From: a virus
Reading direction: 5' to 3' (one strand)
Length of the DNA stretch: 28,003 nt
IMG/VR virus record: IMGVR_UViG_3300045999_011059
Coordinates: 1-28,003 of that record
Part shown: piece by piece, positions 19,355 through 27,814 of the stretch
Layout of the letters: each line of letters begins with the position of its first letter
Numbering within the stretch: position 1 is the first letter of the stretch
Program-made: the position numbers and the translations under genes
The notes under the pieces: generated by a model
Databases searched by the model: none
Seen by the model: only the letters and a program-made list of their open reading frames with translations
Told to the model about the DNA's origin: nothing

Positions 19355-20112
19355 TGTCTCGATACAGTTACGTTTCTGCTGGTCCCGGACAACCTTTAGT
19401 TCAAGTTCCCTCTTTTGCGGCTCAGACTATGCCCGCACCTATTGCCCCGGCCCTCACTCAGGCGGCTGCTTCGACCGGAGGTCGAGAAATGCTCCGAGGA
19501 GTTATTGCGAATTTAACCGCTGATCTCCTTGGGCAGGGAGCTAATAAGTTATTTTTTAATCCGGCGGAAGGAGCTCTCGGTCCATCTACTTTGCAGAGTG
19601 ATACCGCGTTAGGTCGTAGCACATATTTCACATCTCCCGCGCAGCAGCTAGAAGCGGAACGCTATTTAGCGGGAGAAAGAATTAAACGTGCACTTCTAGG
19701 ATTGATTCCGGGTCTCGGAGATGTTCTCCCTCCGGTTCCCACCCGTGAGGAGCTTGTAGGCGGTTTTCGCGACGGCGAGTTTGTTGGTCAAGCGGCTCTT
19801 ACCGAAGCACAAGCTCGGAGTTTGACTGCTCGCGAGATCGAAAAAATTCGCGCCGAACGGGAGTTTGAACTTCAAGCTCGCTTAGCCGAGGCTCAAGCAA
19901 GCATTCAGCGCGAGAAAATTCGAGCGTTGTCTGAAGCGCAGTCAAAAGTCGAATCTCAGAAAGTTCAATCATTAGGTGAAGTACAGAGTCAACGACTGCA
20001 GTCTCAGTATGGAGCTGCTTCTAATTTGCTTGATTCTGCCATTAAAAACATCGCCTTCCGCGATAGAATCGAGTCAGCGGACACCCTGACTGAGCTAGCG
20101 AGGGCAGTTTGA
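19354..20112 (+). CDS. Coiled-coil probable virion protein, 252 aa
   Basis: The N-terminal part is Pro/Ala/Gly-rich with a hydrophobic stretch. From residue about 150 there is a long charged coiled coil (REIEKIRAEREFELQARLAE, then repeats of 'ALSEAQSKVESQKVQSLGEVQSQ' character) to about residue 220. This resembles internal or tail-shaft-associated proteins of phages. It sits mid-operon with overlaps at both ends. Function is inferred from layout only. Confidence 0.65.
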   Translation: MSRYSYVSAGPGQPLVQVPSFAAQTMPAPIAPALTQAAASTGGREMLRGVIANLTADLLGQGANKLFFNPAEGALGPSTLQSDTALGRSTYFTSPAQQLEAERYLAGERIKRALLGLIPGLGDVLPPVPTREELVGGFRDGEFVGQAALTEAQARSLTAREIEKIRAEREFELQARLAEAQASIQREKIRALSEAQSKVESQKVQSLGEVQSQRLQSQYGAASNLLDSAIKNIAFRDRIESADTLTELARAV

Positions 20113-20915
20113 TGGCTGACATCAGGGACGTTATCCGATTTGCGGGTGCCGCCAATCCTATTCTGTTTGGACCTGCAGCGCTTGCGGCTGAGGTTGGATA
20201 CTCGATGTTTCCGGCTGAAAAGAAAAAGAAGGATAACTTAGAGAAACAGATCGGGTCAGTTCTTTCGTACCTGAACGAACAACCTTACAAGATTTACGCT
20301 GGCGAGGATTACGGCCCTCAATCCGTGGCCAGCTACCTGAAGCTCAGGCAAGGTGATCCTGATCGCTTTCCGCGCCCTGCCGGTTTGAAACCTCCTGTAG
20401 CGCGGACTCCGGCCACTCCGCCTTCTTCCGGCCCTGATTGGCAGGACGGCGGCGGAGCTCCGGGAACTCCTAACGCGCCCTTGCCGGATACCGCAACAGA
20501 CTGGGGCACGGCTCAGGATGTCGAGACCGGCACCTTCCCCGCGGACGTCAAAACTCCGGGTACAGAGCCGGGGTTTGAGCAAATACTAGCTTACTTTGAG
20601 AAAGCCCTTTCTCCGGAACATCGTCGTCTATTAACTGACGAAGGTATCCGTCAGTTTGCGGCCACAACGGCTATTAGCCAAGCGGCAGGAGCCGAGAAAT
20701 CACGTGAAAGGTATAAACGAGAGCTCGCGCTGGAGCGCATAAAATCCTTGACGGATATGTACAAGACAGCTCGACAAACCGACATGCTCTCTCAAGCGTT
20801 ATTGGGGCAAGCTCTGATTTCTTCTCAGCAACCCAATGCCAACGTGGCCGATATACTCAGCAAGGGTATGCAAGCCGCTCAATCTTCACTTGGCGGTTTC
20901 CAACTGAGGACTTGA
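20112..20915 (+). CDS. Hypothetical protein with Pro/Gly-rich linker, 267 aa
   Basis: The N-terminal 40 residues include a hydrophobic segment (RFAGAANPILFGPAALAAEVG). They are followed by a charged part, a disordered linker rich in P, G, T and D (residues about 90-155), and a C-terminal helical domain with 'ERYKRELALERIKSLTDMYK'. The start is ATG 20112, next to the TGA of the previous gene; TTG 20109 would add one residue. It shares its segmented build with its neighbours in the operon. No family is recognised. Confidence 0.65.
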   Translation: MADIRDVIRFAGAANPILFGPAALAAEVGYSMFPAEKKKKDNLEKQIGSVLSYLNEQPYKIYAGEDYGPQSVASYLKLRQGDPDRFPRPAGLKPPVARTPATPPSSGPDWQDGGGAPGTPNAPLPDTATDWGTAQDVETGTFPADVKTPGTEPGFEQILAYFEKALSPEHRRLLTDEGIRQFAATTAISQAAGAEKSRERYKRELALERIKSLTDMYKTARQTDMLSQALLGQALISSQQPNANVADILSKGMQAAQSSLGGFQLRT

Positions 20916-20916
20916 T

Positions 20917-21615
20917 ATGGCCGGTTTCTTAGCTGGTTTAAGCCAGATTGGTACTTTTCTTGGTGAAGCCGGGAGCGCTGCTTCAGGCGCTGGCAGTCTG
21001 ATCGGTGCGCTTCGCGGTGGCGGACAGGTCGATTACGCCACTCTTTATCAGCAGTTAATCCCCGGCCAAACCCAGTTGACTACGCAGCAGTACCTTATGG
21101 GTGCGCAGCTGCAACCCTGGGTACAGGCGATGGGCGCCGAGACCACAGTCCGGGGCCAAAACGCTTACGATCAAACTAAAAGCGCTATCGATAAAGATAA
21201 AACTGCGGCCGGTACGCTTGCTGGTATTTCTTCCCAGTACGCTAGTAGCGCAATTGGTCTTCAGGATTTAGGGGCTAAGAGTCGTTTGGCTGCCGAAACT
21301 CTTGGTGTTGAAACCGCTGGTAATCTTGCGCAAACTTACGCAACTGCTGCCGCGAACCTGGCTAACACCACATTGACCGGGGAAGCGCAGGCTCTGCTGC
21401 CTACTGCGCAGGCGGTTGCAGCTGCAGGCCAAACGGCGCAGCAAGGCAAAAACCAGTTAGCGTCTAGTATTGCTTCGACGAATCTAAACATTCGTCAACA
21501 GCAAGAGCAGACTCGTAATCAAATGGCTTTAAAGCGTGCTGATATTGAAGGTCAGCTGGCTTTAGAGCGTTCTCGCCGGTCTGCGGCCCTAGGTTTGACA
21601 GCCGCTCTCGCCTGA
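20917..21615 (+). CDS. Ala/Gln-rich helical probable virion protein, 232 aa
   Basis: It begins MAGFLAGLSQIGTFLGEAGS, a Gly-rich amphipathic N-terminus, and continues as Ala, Gln and Thr-rich helices (GQTAQQGKNQLASSIASTN, EQTRNQMALKRADIEGQLAL). The composition is that of internal or ejected proteins that line a tail or form channels. GAGGA sits ten bases upstream of the ATG as a ribosome-binding site. The stop overlaps the next ATG (TGATG). Assignment is by composition and neighbourhood. Confidence 0.65.
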   Translation: MAGFLAGLSQIGTFLGEAGSAASGAGSLIGALRGGGQVDYATLYQQLIPGQTQLTTQQYLMGAQLQPWVQAMGAETTVRGQNAYDQTKSAIDKDKTAAGTLAGISSQYASSAIGLQDLGAKSRLAAETLGVETAGNLAQTYATAAANLANTTLTGEAQALLPTAQAVAAAGQTAQQGKNQLASSIASTNLNIRQQQEQTRNQMALKRADIEGQLALERSRRSAALGLTAALA

Positions 21616-22142
21616 TGCTTACGAAAATTGGAGATCCGGCTACCGTCGCTGGGTGGCTGGATTCACTCGACAAATCGCAGAAAGATGCGTTTATCTTTTA
21701 CGCCAAAAACGCTACCAGCGATATCGAGGCTTATCTGTATGCCCGGTTTCTTAAGCCGGGTTACTCAGGCAGCATTTCCGATCTGACCGCGTGGGTTCAG
21801 GAAAAGTACCCCAAAGAGGATCTCAGGAAAATCCTGTTAACCGAAATCGACAGCCTACAAATCGATTTACAGAACGTACGCAGCATGACCCTGAATGGCA
21901 TGCTCGATTACGCCACGGCGGCGACTAAGGTTTCTGCTCTGCAGAAAGAGCTGCGTTCCCACATCCAAGCAGTTCGCGCAATCTCGGACGGGGTGGACCG
22001 CCGAGGTTTGCTGCTCGCTGGAGCGGATCGCTGTCTTCGCGAGCTTATGCAAACGTTCGACGGTCAGCCCGGTATTCAAGCTTTGCTTGAAGATTCGTCG
22101 CTGTTGGTGTGGTCGACGATGGAGCGAGAGGAGAAGTCTTGA
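21615..22142 (+). CDS. Hypothetical protein, 175 aa, last gene of the operon
   Basis: A mainly helical soluble protein (MLTKIGDPATVAGWLDSLDK, a 'LYARFLKPGYSGSISDLTAWVQEKYP' segment and an acidic end). No family is recognised. It starts inside the previous stop and ends convergently, overlapping the GH130-like gene by 67 bases. The plus-strand operon that begins at 18618 thus ends by running into opposing transcription, with no terminator between them. Confidence 0.65.
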   Translation: MLTKIGDPATVAGWLDSLDKSQKDAFIFYAKNATSDIEAYLYARFLKPGYSGSISDLTAWVQEKYPKEDLRKILLTEIDSLQIDLQNVRSMTLNGMLDYATAATKVSALQKELRSHIQAVRAISDGVDRRGLLLAGADRCLRELMQTFDGQPGIQALLEDSSLLVWSTMEREEKS

Positions 22143-23218
22143 TCAGGCTTCTCCATTCGAGCCACGATGTTGTGCAGTGGGCATCGGAAGATTCCCATGA
22201 AAGCATCATTGACGCCTAGCGACATAACGAGTTCTGTGTTCTCGATATATGCGCCAAACGGCAGCATTACAGCAGGTTGGTCAGATACTGGATTGCCTGC
22301 GTAATCGGTCCACACGATCAGGTGATCATTAAGGGAGCCGGTAAAGAGCGGATTTTTATCGATGTAGAGGATCTGGGTGAACTCTCGATCGACGATGTAT
22401 GCGCCCAGGTGGTACAGGAGGAATGTTTTACCGGAAGCTTCCTGCGCCATATGCTTCCAGTGATAAAAAATAAGGTGCCCGTAACCCAGATTGATTGGGG
22501 GTAAAGAGTTGAACGTTGGTGAGCCTTGTGTGACGCTATCCAGAGCGGCCGTATCTACGGTGATTGTTGGATCGTTTTCGCGCTCGATCGTTAGAGGCCG
22601 CGTGGCGTACAGACAGTTCAATTGGCCTTTATGACTAAAGAAACACCAGTTCTTTTCGGCTTCTCCTTTGACTAAGTTCTTGCCGATAGGCGGAATTGCT
22701 GCCTGTACTGCCTCAAATGAGTCATTGATTAGGCAAACGATCACTTTTGGGGTATTAAATAGCTTGTCCGAACGACTGTCGTAGCGACTGGCGTACGTCG
22801 AAGCGACAAACTGTACGTATAGATTGTCGTCTGGGCCTACAAAAAGGCGCGGATCTTCGTAGCTGAGGCGATGTTTCTTTGAGCGCAGCTTCTTAGTTCC
22901 GACGATTGTGTGATCGTCAGCCAGTTCTCCGATATAAATATCGGTTGGTTGGTTGTTTAAATAGAAATACTTCATGTCGTGCCGGAATCCGAAAGGCTCC
23001 GGCTGCGAGCGCCACGCGATGTAGGTTTTACCGTGATGTTTGGCGATGCTGGGGCTGAAGTTGGCGACATTGTGCGCCGGCAGACCCCGCAGGATCCGCG
23101 TAAAGCTGCCCCCTAGGTTCTCAGCCTGTGTATAGACATTGGGTATACCCTCGCGCTCGCGCTTAATTGGGTATACAACATCGCTATTTGCGTGGAAGAA
23201 ACGGTATGTGATGTTCAT
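22076..23218 (-). CDS. GH130/GH43-like beta-propeller protein, 380 aa
   Basis: The landmarks of the five-bladed propeller glycoside hydrolases/phosphorylases are FSPSIAKHHGKTYIAWRS (54-71), YEDPRLFVG (120-128) and GEAEKNWCFFSHKG (185-198). They correspond to the catalytic-blade phrase EDPR and the 'EKNW.pF' phrase of family GH130-type proteins. Such enzymes act on mannosides or related glycans; whether this protein is catalytic is not certain. It is translated after, and coupled to, the GT4 gene (ATGA at 23216). The two form a sugar-processing pair on the minus strand, opposite to the virion genes. Confidence 0.7.
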   Translation of the reverse strand: MNITYRFFHANSDVVYPIKREREGIPNVYTQAENLGGSFTRILRGLPAHNVANFSPSIAKHHGKTYIAWRSQPEPFGFRHDMKYFYLNNQPTDIYIGELADDHTIVGTKKLRSKKHRLSYEDPRLFVGPDDNLYVQFVASTYASRYDSRSDKLFNTPKVIVCLINDSFEAVQAAIPPIGKNLVKGEAEKNWCFFSHKGQLNCLYATRPLTIERENDPTITVDTAALDSVTQGSPTFNSLPPINLGYGHLIFYHWKHMAQEASGKTFLLYHLGAYIVDREFTQILYIDKNPLFTGSLNDHLIVWTDYAGNPVSDQPAVMLPFGAYIENTELVMSLGVNDAFMGIFRCPLHNIVARMEKPDQDFSSRSIVDHTNSDESSSKA

Positions 23219-24393
23219 CAGGCTGCCAGAAGATCGTTAATAGCTGCAGAGAAACCAGCAGAGACTGATTCCCAGCGGTATTCGGGGCGTTGTGTTACAG
23301 CGAAGCACGCTTCTGCGACTTCGTCGTAAATCTTTTTGTCGTAATACAGTTCGTTGAGACGGTCGACAGCTGATTTTACGGAAATGAGACCGCGCTCAAC
23401 CCCGAGATCCTTGTCGACAACCCACGTTGCGATGTCTGCGATCTGCGCAGCTTCGTCCCAGATATCGAGACATGCGGTGTGGGCGGGAACAACTTGCGGT
23501 TTGCGGCAGCTTGCGTGTTCGAAACTCACCAAACCCCAGCCTTCGCCGTCTGCAGTGTTAATGCCGACGTCGCACGCGTTGTAAATCGTGTTCAGCATCT
23601 CATCTGGAGGTGCCTGCATGTAGTTAATGTTTTCTGAAGTCAGAATTAGGCGTTGAGCACCGTCAATTTTGACTCGTTCACACTCACGGCGGAATAGCGG
23701 GATGATGTCCCACCCCATATCTTTCGCGCCCATGTGCAGATACAGCATGGCATCGGGCTTATCTTGCGCGAATTTGACAAAAGTCTGAATCGTTAAGTCG
23801 ATCCGTTTGCGCGGCTGGTTGCGGTTGCCGTTGAAAACGATGAATTTGTCTTTAGGCAGACCCAGTTTGTCCCGTGCTTCGTCACGAGGCATCGGGCTGA
23901 ACTTACTAAGATCCACTCCGTGAGGGAGCACGCCTAACTTCGCCGCTTGCACACCGTGGTCGATGATTCGATGCGCAGATCCGACAGTGAACGTGACCGC
24001 AAGATCCCAGTGAGGGATGTTTCGCAGCATGTCCGGGTAGTAGCGCTCGCTATCAACCGGGAAATACGCGATGAACTTAAATTTGAACTTATCTTTTAGA
24101 AACTGACAGCGTTCCCAAAACTGATTTACAACCCAGATGTCGTTAAGGCAGATGATGACGTCTGGTTGCACTTTCTCGATGACTTCCGGAACACGCGGAA
24201 TCCCAAATCGATCCGGACAGTGCAACGTGGACGCCGGATAAATCTTATAAGGTTTATCGTGAGGGTCCCCGGCGTAGTTAATACCTAGAACAGTCACTTC
24301 GTGTTCTTTACACAGCACATCTAATACACTATGAGTTACACGTGCAAACCCAGTGTTACTACAAATGTCTCCGTACCAGAGAACTTTCGCCAT
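23218..24393 (-). CDS. GT4 (GT-B fold) glycosyltransferase, 391 aa
   Basis: Retaining GT-B glycosyltransferase family 4. The N-terminal acceptor domain starts MAKVLWYGDICSNTGFARV. The C-terminal donor domain has 'FNGNRNQPRKRIDLTIQTF' and the E-x7-E signature in GEGWGLVSFEHASC, where the second Glu contacts the donor sugar phosphate. The start is ATG 24393; a longer frame to 24627 would overlap the terminase gene, while AGAGGA upstream of 24393 fits as a ribosome-binding site. Activated-sugar transfer to a glycan is expected; donor and acceptor are unknown. It shares a divergent region with the terminase gene. Confidence 0.85.
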   Translation of the reverse strand: MAKVLWYGDICSNTGFARVTHSVLDVLCKEHEVTVLGINYAGDPHDKPYKIYPASTLHCPDRFGIPRVPEVIEKVQPDVIICLNDIWVVNQFWERCQFLKDKFKFKFIAYFPVDSERYYPDMLRNIPHWDLAVTFTVGSAHRIIDHGVQAAKLGVLPHGVDLSKFSPMPRDEARDKLGLPKDKFIVFNGNRNQPRKRIDLTIQTFVKFAQDKPDAMLYLHMGAKDMGWDIIPLFRRECERVKIDGAQRLILTSENINYMQAPPDEMLNTIYNACDVGINTADGEGWGLVSFEHASCRKPQVVPAHTACLDIWDEAAQIADIATWVVDKDLGVERGLISVKSAVDRLNELYYDKKIYDEVAEACFAVTQRPEYRWESVSAGFSAAINDLLAA

Positions 24394-24447
24394 TCTTGAG
24401 GTATCCTCTTGATACGGGTAATATAGCAACACTGTCAATTTACTGAC
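24394..24447. promoter_or_regulatory. Divergent promoter gap between the GT4 and terminase genes
   Basis: On the minus strand a perfect TTGACA is followed at 17-18 bp by a poor GTATCA/TATCAA. A 5-bp hairpin GTATC-AAGAG-GATAC overlaps the ribosome-binding site of the GT4 gene, placing AGAGG in its loop and stem. Only 54 bases separate the two starts, so the gap must serve leftward GT4 and rightward terminase expression, unless one is read through. Confidence 0.4.
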
Positions 24448-25968
24448 ATGCCGAGCCGGGAAACTTTCGCTTACCGCCGCGGCGCTCAGATGCGTGCTGT
24501 GCGCGCACAAGAGAGCACAGTAAACTCTCTTGATTCTATTTACTCTAAAGCGGCTGACGATTTTCAGACGTTTTGTACGATTCTGGACAAACCCCCAGCA
24601 AAACACATGCTGGAGTGGCATCACCACCTGATAACGGGAGAATCCAACAAGTACTTATTAGATATTGCTGGACCTAATCTCGATATTCTGAGCCCTCGTG
24701 GCAGCGCTAAGTCTACTGTACTTAACTTATTTACTGCTTGGATCATCGGTAGGCATACAACCGCTCAAAGACCGCTACAGATTATCTATGTTTCTTACAA
24801 CATCGCCACGGCTATTCCTAAAAGCCGAATTATTCGGCAGCTGATCGACTCTCCTGAGTTCCGTAAGATTTTTCCGCGGGTGCAGCTGAAGTCCGGCATG
24901 CAATCGGACATCGGTTGGTCGATTGATTTCGATTATGCGGGTATTCCGCGAATCGGTGATGAGGAATTCACCTTGAGGGCGGCTGGTCTTCGGGGTTCTA
25001 TTACTTCTAAGCGTGCACACCTAGTTATTGTTGATGACCCTATTAAATCCAGTGCTGATATTAAGAACCCGGCTATCCGGGATGAGATGAACAACAACTG
25101 GTCGTCCGTTATTGCACCGATTATCTTCGAAGGCGGTCGTTCTATCTGTCTGGGGACCCGCTTCCACCCTCTGGACATCCATAAAACCATGTTTATCCCT
25201 GCTAAAGGGTGGAAACAGGTGACTCAGGAAGCTATTACATACGATAACAAGGGGGAACCCGTCAGTTACTGGCCTGAACAGTGGTCCGCTGATTATCTAT
25301 TGGGTCAGAAAGAGCTGGACCCCGTGGCTTTTGCGTATCAGTACCAGCAACAGCCCGTGATGACCTCTGATTTGGTCGTTTCGCCTGATTTGCTCGTTAA
25401 AGGAGAGGTTGTTACTGAATTCGACAGCCTTGCAGTCGGTATTGACCTCTCCGCGAGCAAAAATGAGACCAGCGATTACACAGCCTTCGTTTTAGGGGGT
25501 CGTTTAAAGGATAAATATTACATAATCGACGCGCATCAGTGTCGCTCTATAGGAAACCTTGAAAAAATAGATCTTTTGTGCGATATGTTGCTTGAATGGG
25601 GCATTCTGACGCAACACGACGGGCAGTACATGCCTACGTACTCTACGGTTACCCTCGTAGTTGAATCAGTGGCATATCAAGCCTCCCTTGCGGCGGATTT
25701 ACGAAGAGTTTTGATAAACGACAGGGATTTAGGTAATTTACATATCCACGAGGTCAAGGGATTTCGAGGGGACAAGATCGCGCGCTTCCGCGGAACTTTA
25801 GGTTTGCTAGAAAACAAGAAAATTACGTTCAATAAGTACCGGAAGTTCGATGCTTTGTTCGATCAGCTGATCAACGTCGGTGCCACAGCGCATGATGATC
25901 TTTTAGACGCTTACACTTGGTTGATTACTTTCTTGCAGCGTCGAGGGGAGTTTTCAATTGAGTACTGA
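24448..25968 (+). CDS. terL: Terminase large subunit, 506 aa
   Basis: The packaging motor: ATPase plus nuclease. The ATPase has a Walker A-like PRGSAKST (83-90) and Walker B HLVIVDD (191-197). The RNase H-like nuclease has AVGIDLSAS with Asp333, VVESVAYQ with Glu406, and AHDDLLDAY with Asp483, Asp484 and Asp487. All core residues are therefore present. Length is usual for TerL. ATG 24448 is used; ATG 24490 is an alternative. No small subunit gene is recognised beside it. The stop overlaps the following TTG start by 11 bases, so a glycosyltransferase-like gene is coupled to the packaging gene. Confidence 0.93.
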   Translation: MPSRETFAYRRGAQMRAVRAQESTVNSLDSIYSKAADDFQTFCTILDKPPAKHMLEWHHHLITGESNKYLLDIAGPNLDILSPRGSAKSTVLNLFTAWIIGRHTTAQRPLQIIYVSYNIATAIPKSRIIRQLIDSPEFRKIFPRVQLKSGMQSDIGWSIDFDYAGIPRIGDEEFTLRAAGLRGSITSKRAHLVIVDDPIKSSADIKNPAIRDEMNNNWSSVIAPIIFEGGRSICLGTRFHPLDIHKTMFIPAKGWKQVTQEAITYDNKGEPVSYWPEQWSADYLLGQKELDPVAFAYQYQQQPVMTSDLVVSPDLLVKGEVVTEFDSLAVGIDLSASKNETSDYTAFVLGGRLKDKYYIIDAHQCRSIGNLEKIDLLCDMLLEWGILTQHDGQYMPTYSTVTLVVESVAYQASLAADLRRVLINDRDLGNLHIHEVKGFRGDKIARFRGTLGLLENKKITFNKYRKFDALFDQLINVGATAHDDLLDAYTWLITFLQRRGEFSIEY

Positions 25969-26905
25969 TTCTGCCCCCGTGGAAAATACTACAGTGCAAA
26001 AAGTTCTCGGCCCAGCCGAGCCTGATATGACGGGCAAAAAAGTATGGGTTGCTATAACGGCTCACAGTCCTTTAAGTCGTATAGACCCTTTAATTAACGT
26101 TGTTAGAGCTTATAACGCTTTTGTTTGCGATGTTTGCATATACGTTTATATAGATTACGCCTCCCAAGCTTGCGTTGAGGACTTATTAAAAATCCTAGAA
26201 ACAGTCTCAACTAAGACTGTTGAGATAAAAGTCGCTTCTCCTGAATATGAAAATTGGTACCTTACTTGGGCTCACAAAACTGATTTAGCTCTCGCTGTTT
26301 TTAACCGTGCTGCAGACTTTTATATCTACCAAGAGAACGATATGGTTCTCCTTTGGGACAATTTTGTTTACTGGGCTCGCTGGAAGCCGCGTCTCGCTCA
26401 ACTAGGTCTAGAGCCTGGTTTTGTTCGGTATGAAGTATTCGAGAATCAAAAAATAGCTTTTGATAATTACTATCCGTATTCTCTATCAAAAGAAACACCT
26501 AGTATCTGGGGATCTGTCGGGTTCACGGTACCCAAACTTTTAGTTGTTGATCGTGAAGTTCACTTTTTTGTTCAACTAGCTAATCCCTATTACGGGGCAA
26601 TGATCCTCGATCAAAGTGATGCTGAAAGTTACATCCGTTCGGACAGTTTTGATCCGGAGAAAAGCTACGCCAAGGTTGGGATCCGAAATTGGCCCATCGC
26701 GGACCGTAGTTCGTTGGGGTTGACGTTTGAAAGTGTTCCTTCAGGGTATGAGCACAGACGTTGCGTTCCTGTGCGAAAAGAAAACGGAATGTACAAATTA
26801 CACTCCAATGGCTTAATCAGACACGATGATCTCAAATATTCTCCAAAGTTAAAAGAACTTCACGGAAGTTTGTTAGACTGTGATTATCTGTTGAGTCTGG
26901 TTTAA
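25958..26905 (+). CDS. Glycosyltransferase-like protein, 315 aa
   Basis: The layout matches an uncharacterised GT-like family: a nucleotide-fold start (KKVWVAITAHSPLSRIDPL), a second strand (VCIYVYIDYAS), 'NWYLTWAHK' and a metal-site-like FYIYQENDMVLLWDNFVYW (121-139), in which END stands where relatives I recall have EDD, then 'GLEPGFVRYE'. Transfer of a sugar is therefore likely but not proven. It begins with TTG 25958, preceded by AGGGGAG at seven bases, inside the terminase gene. No other nucleotide-sugar gene is adjacent. The position suggests modification of a capsid or head-associated product. Confidence 0.6.
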   Translation: MSTDSAPVENTTVQKVLGPAEPDMTGKKVWVAITAHSPLSRIDPLINVVRAYNAFVCDVCIYVYIDYASQACVEDLLKILETVSTKTVEIKVASPEYENWYLTWAHKTDLALAVFNRAADFYIYQENDMVLLWDNFVYWARWKPRLAQLGLEPGFVRYEVFENQKIAFDNYYPYSLSKETPSIWGSVGFTVPKLLVVDREVHFFVQLANPYYGAMILDQSDAESYIRSDSFDPEKSYAKVGIRNWPIADRSSLGLTFESVPSGYEHRRCVPVRKENGMYKLHSNGLIRHDDLKYSPKLKELHGSLLDCDYLLSLV

Positions 26906-26906
26906 A

Positions 26907-27056
26907 GTGGCTGGCGGAGGCGCTGCCTTTGTGACCGTCGGATACCAACTCCAAGGAAGAATCTTGTATCAAACGCTCAGCAGAGGCGACGCTTACAGGC
27001 TCCGAAAGTTTATCGAGACTCACCGTGGAACGATTTTTTGGTTCAATCCTGCCTGA
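26907..27056 (+). CDS. Small basic protein, 49 aa
   Basis: A frame opening at GTG 26907, two bases after the previous stop, reads through to TGA 27054-27056 and overlaps the next gene by 32 bases. It encodes VAGGGAAFVTVGYQLQGRIL, then 'YQTLSRGDAYRLRKFIETHRG' and ends FWFNPA. The neat fit to the gap and the structured, non-repetitive sequence favour a real gene. No family is recognised. Confidence 0.5.
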   Translation: MAGGGAAFVTVGYQLQGRILYQTLSRGDAYRLRKFIETHRGTIFWFNPA

Positions 27057-27285
27057 AAACGATGCTGTGCATCACCCTAAGCACTATACGCAAGGAGCTA
27101 TCGAGTGCATTGATGCTTTGAAGGCTGCTTTAGGGGCGGAGGGGTTCAAAGCATATTGCCGCGGAGCCTGCCTCAAATACCTGTGGCGCACAGAGCATAA
27201 AAACGGGCTTGAAGATCTTGAAAAGTGTGCGTGGTATTTGAGCAAGTTAATCGAAGAGACGCGAGAATCGACTACACTACACTGA
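27025..27285 (+). CDS. DUF3310 protein, 86 aa
   Basis: The DUF3310 signature is complete: NDAVHHPKHYTQGAIECIDA, a helical middle, then 'CRGACLKYLWRTEHKNGLEDLEKCAWYLSKLI'. This family is spread through phages, sometimes called a nucleotide kinase relative, but no reaction is established that I know of. GTG 27025 is the start. The gene overlaps the preceding small frame by 32 bases. Confidence 0.9.
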   Translation: MERFFGSILPENDAVHHPKHYTQGAIECIDALKAALGAEGFKAYCRGACLKYLWRTEHKNGLEDLEKCAWYLSKLIEETRESTTLH

Positions 27286-27299
27286 GAACTTTTTTTATT

Positions 27300-27587
27300 A
27301 TGGATGTTCGAGCTTTCGGGGGATATTACGGCTTCAGTGCTTCCCTTCCTTACGCAAGCGGTTTTTTAGTTAACGCATCGGGAACTAACGTTAACTTTCC
27401 CGCATGCCGGGGAATTTATGTCGAAACTGCTAACAAGAGTCAGGATAAAACATTGGTTGTAACACTGGCTGACTCCCCAAATAGTCCTATTACTTTTCAG
27501 CATATACGAACTGACGTTCACCTGCCTCTTTCAATTACCTCTATTAGCGGAACTAGCACCATCGATCACGTTTACGTGCTCTACTAA
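27300..27587 (+). CDS. Small beta-rich structural-type protein, 95 aa
   Basis: MDVRAFGGYYGFSASLPYAS is followed by alternating strands (GIYVETANKSQDKTLVVTL) and a closing HVYVLY. It looks like a small jelly-roll or beta-sandwich virion protein, for example a head decoration or connector. The stop overlaps the next ATG by one base (TAATG). The start is ATG 27300, as the upstream in-frame part (27225-27299) lies in the DUF3310 gene. Confidence 0.6.
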   Translation: MDVRAFGGYYGFSASLPYASGFLVNASGTNVNFPACRGIYVETANKSQDKTLVVTLADSPNSPITFQHIRTDVHLPLSITSISGTSTIDHVYVLY

Positions 27588-27814
27588 TGGCTGAAATTGC
27601 TACCAAAAAAGATCCCGAAAAGTGGGCTCGCGCAAAAGCCCGAGCACGCAAGAAATTAGGCGGGCACAGCGCTCGTGCGATGCAGCTTGCGACTAAGTAC
27701 TATAAAGAAGCGGGCGGACGTTACGAAGGTTCTAAATCTTCGTCTAATCGACTTTCTCGTTGGGGAAAGGAAGATTGGCAAACTCGTGAAGAGTACGAAA
27801 AAGGAACTAACTAA
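27587..27814 (+). CDS. DUF5872-like protein, 75 aa
   Basis: The family pattern is evident: ATKKDPEKWARAKARARKK, 'LGGHSARAMQLATKYYKEAGGRYEG', a short Ser-rich turn and 'RLSRWGKEDWQT'. Lys/Arg-rich and helical, it probably binds nucleic acid or the capsid. Longer relatives in large viruses and phages carry more C-terminal sequence; this one ends after the core. Its ends overlap both neighbours by one base. Confidence 0.8.
   Translation: MAEIATKKDPEKWARAKARARKKLGGHSARAMQLATKYYKEAGGRYEGSKSSSNRLSRWGKEDWQTREEYEKGTN

Noticed and set aside
23218-24627. Longer 469-aa version of the GT4 gene
   Set aside because: The extra N-terminal residues would be antisense to terL and have no GT character. MAKVLWYGD at 24393 is the normal GT4 beginning and has a ribosome-binding site.
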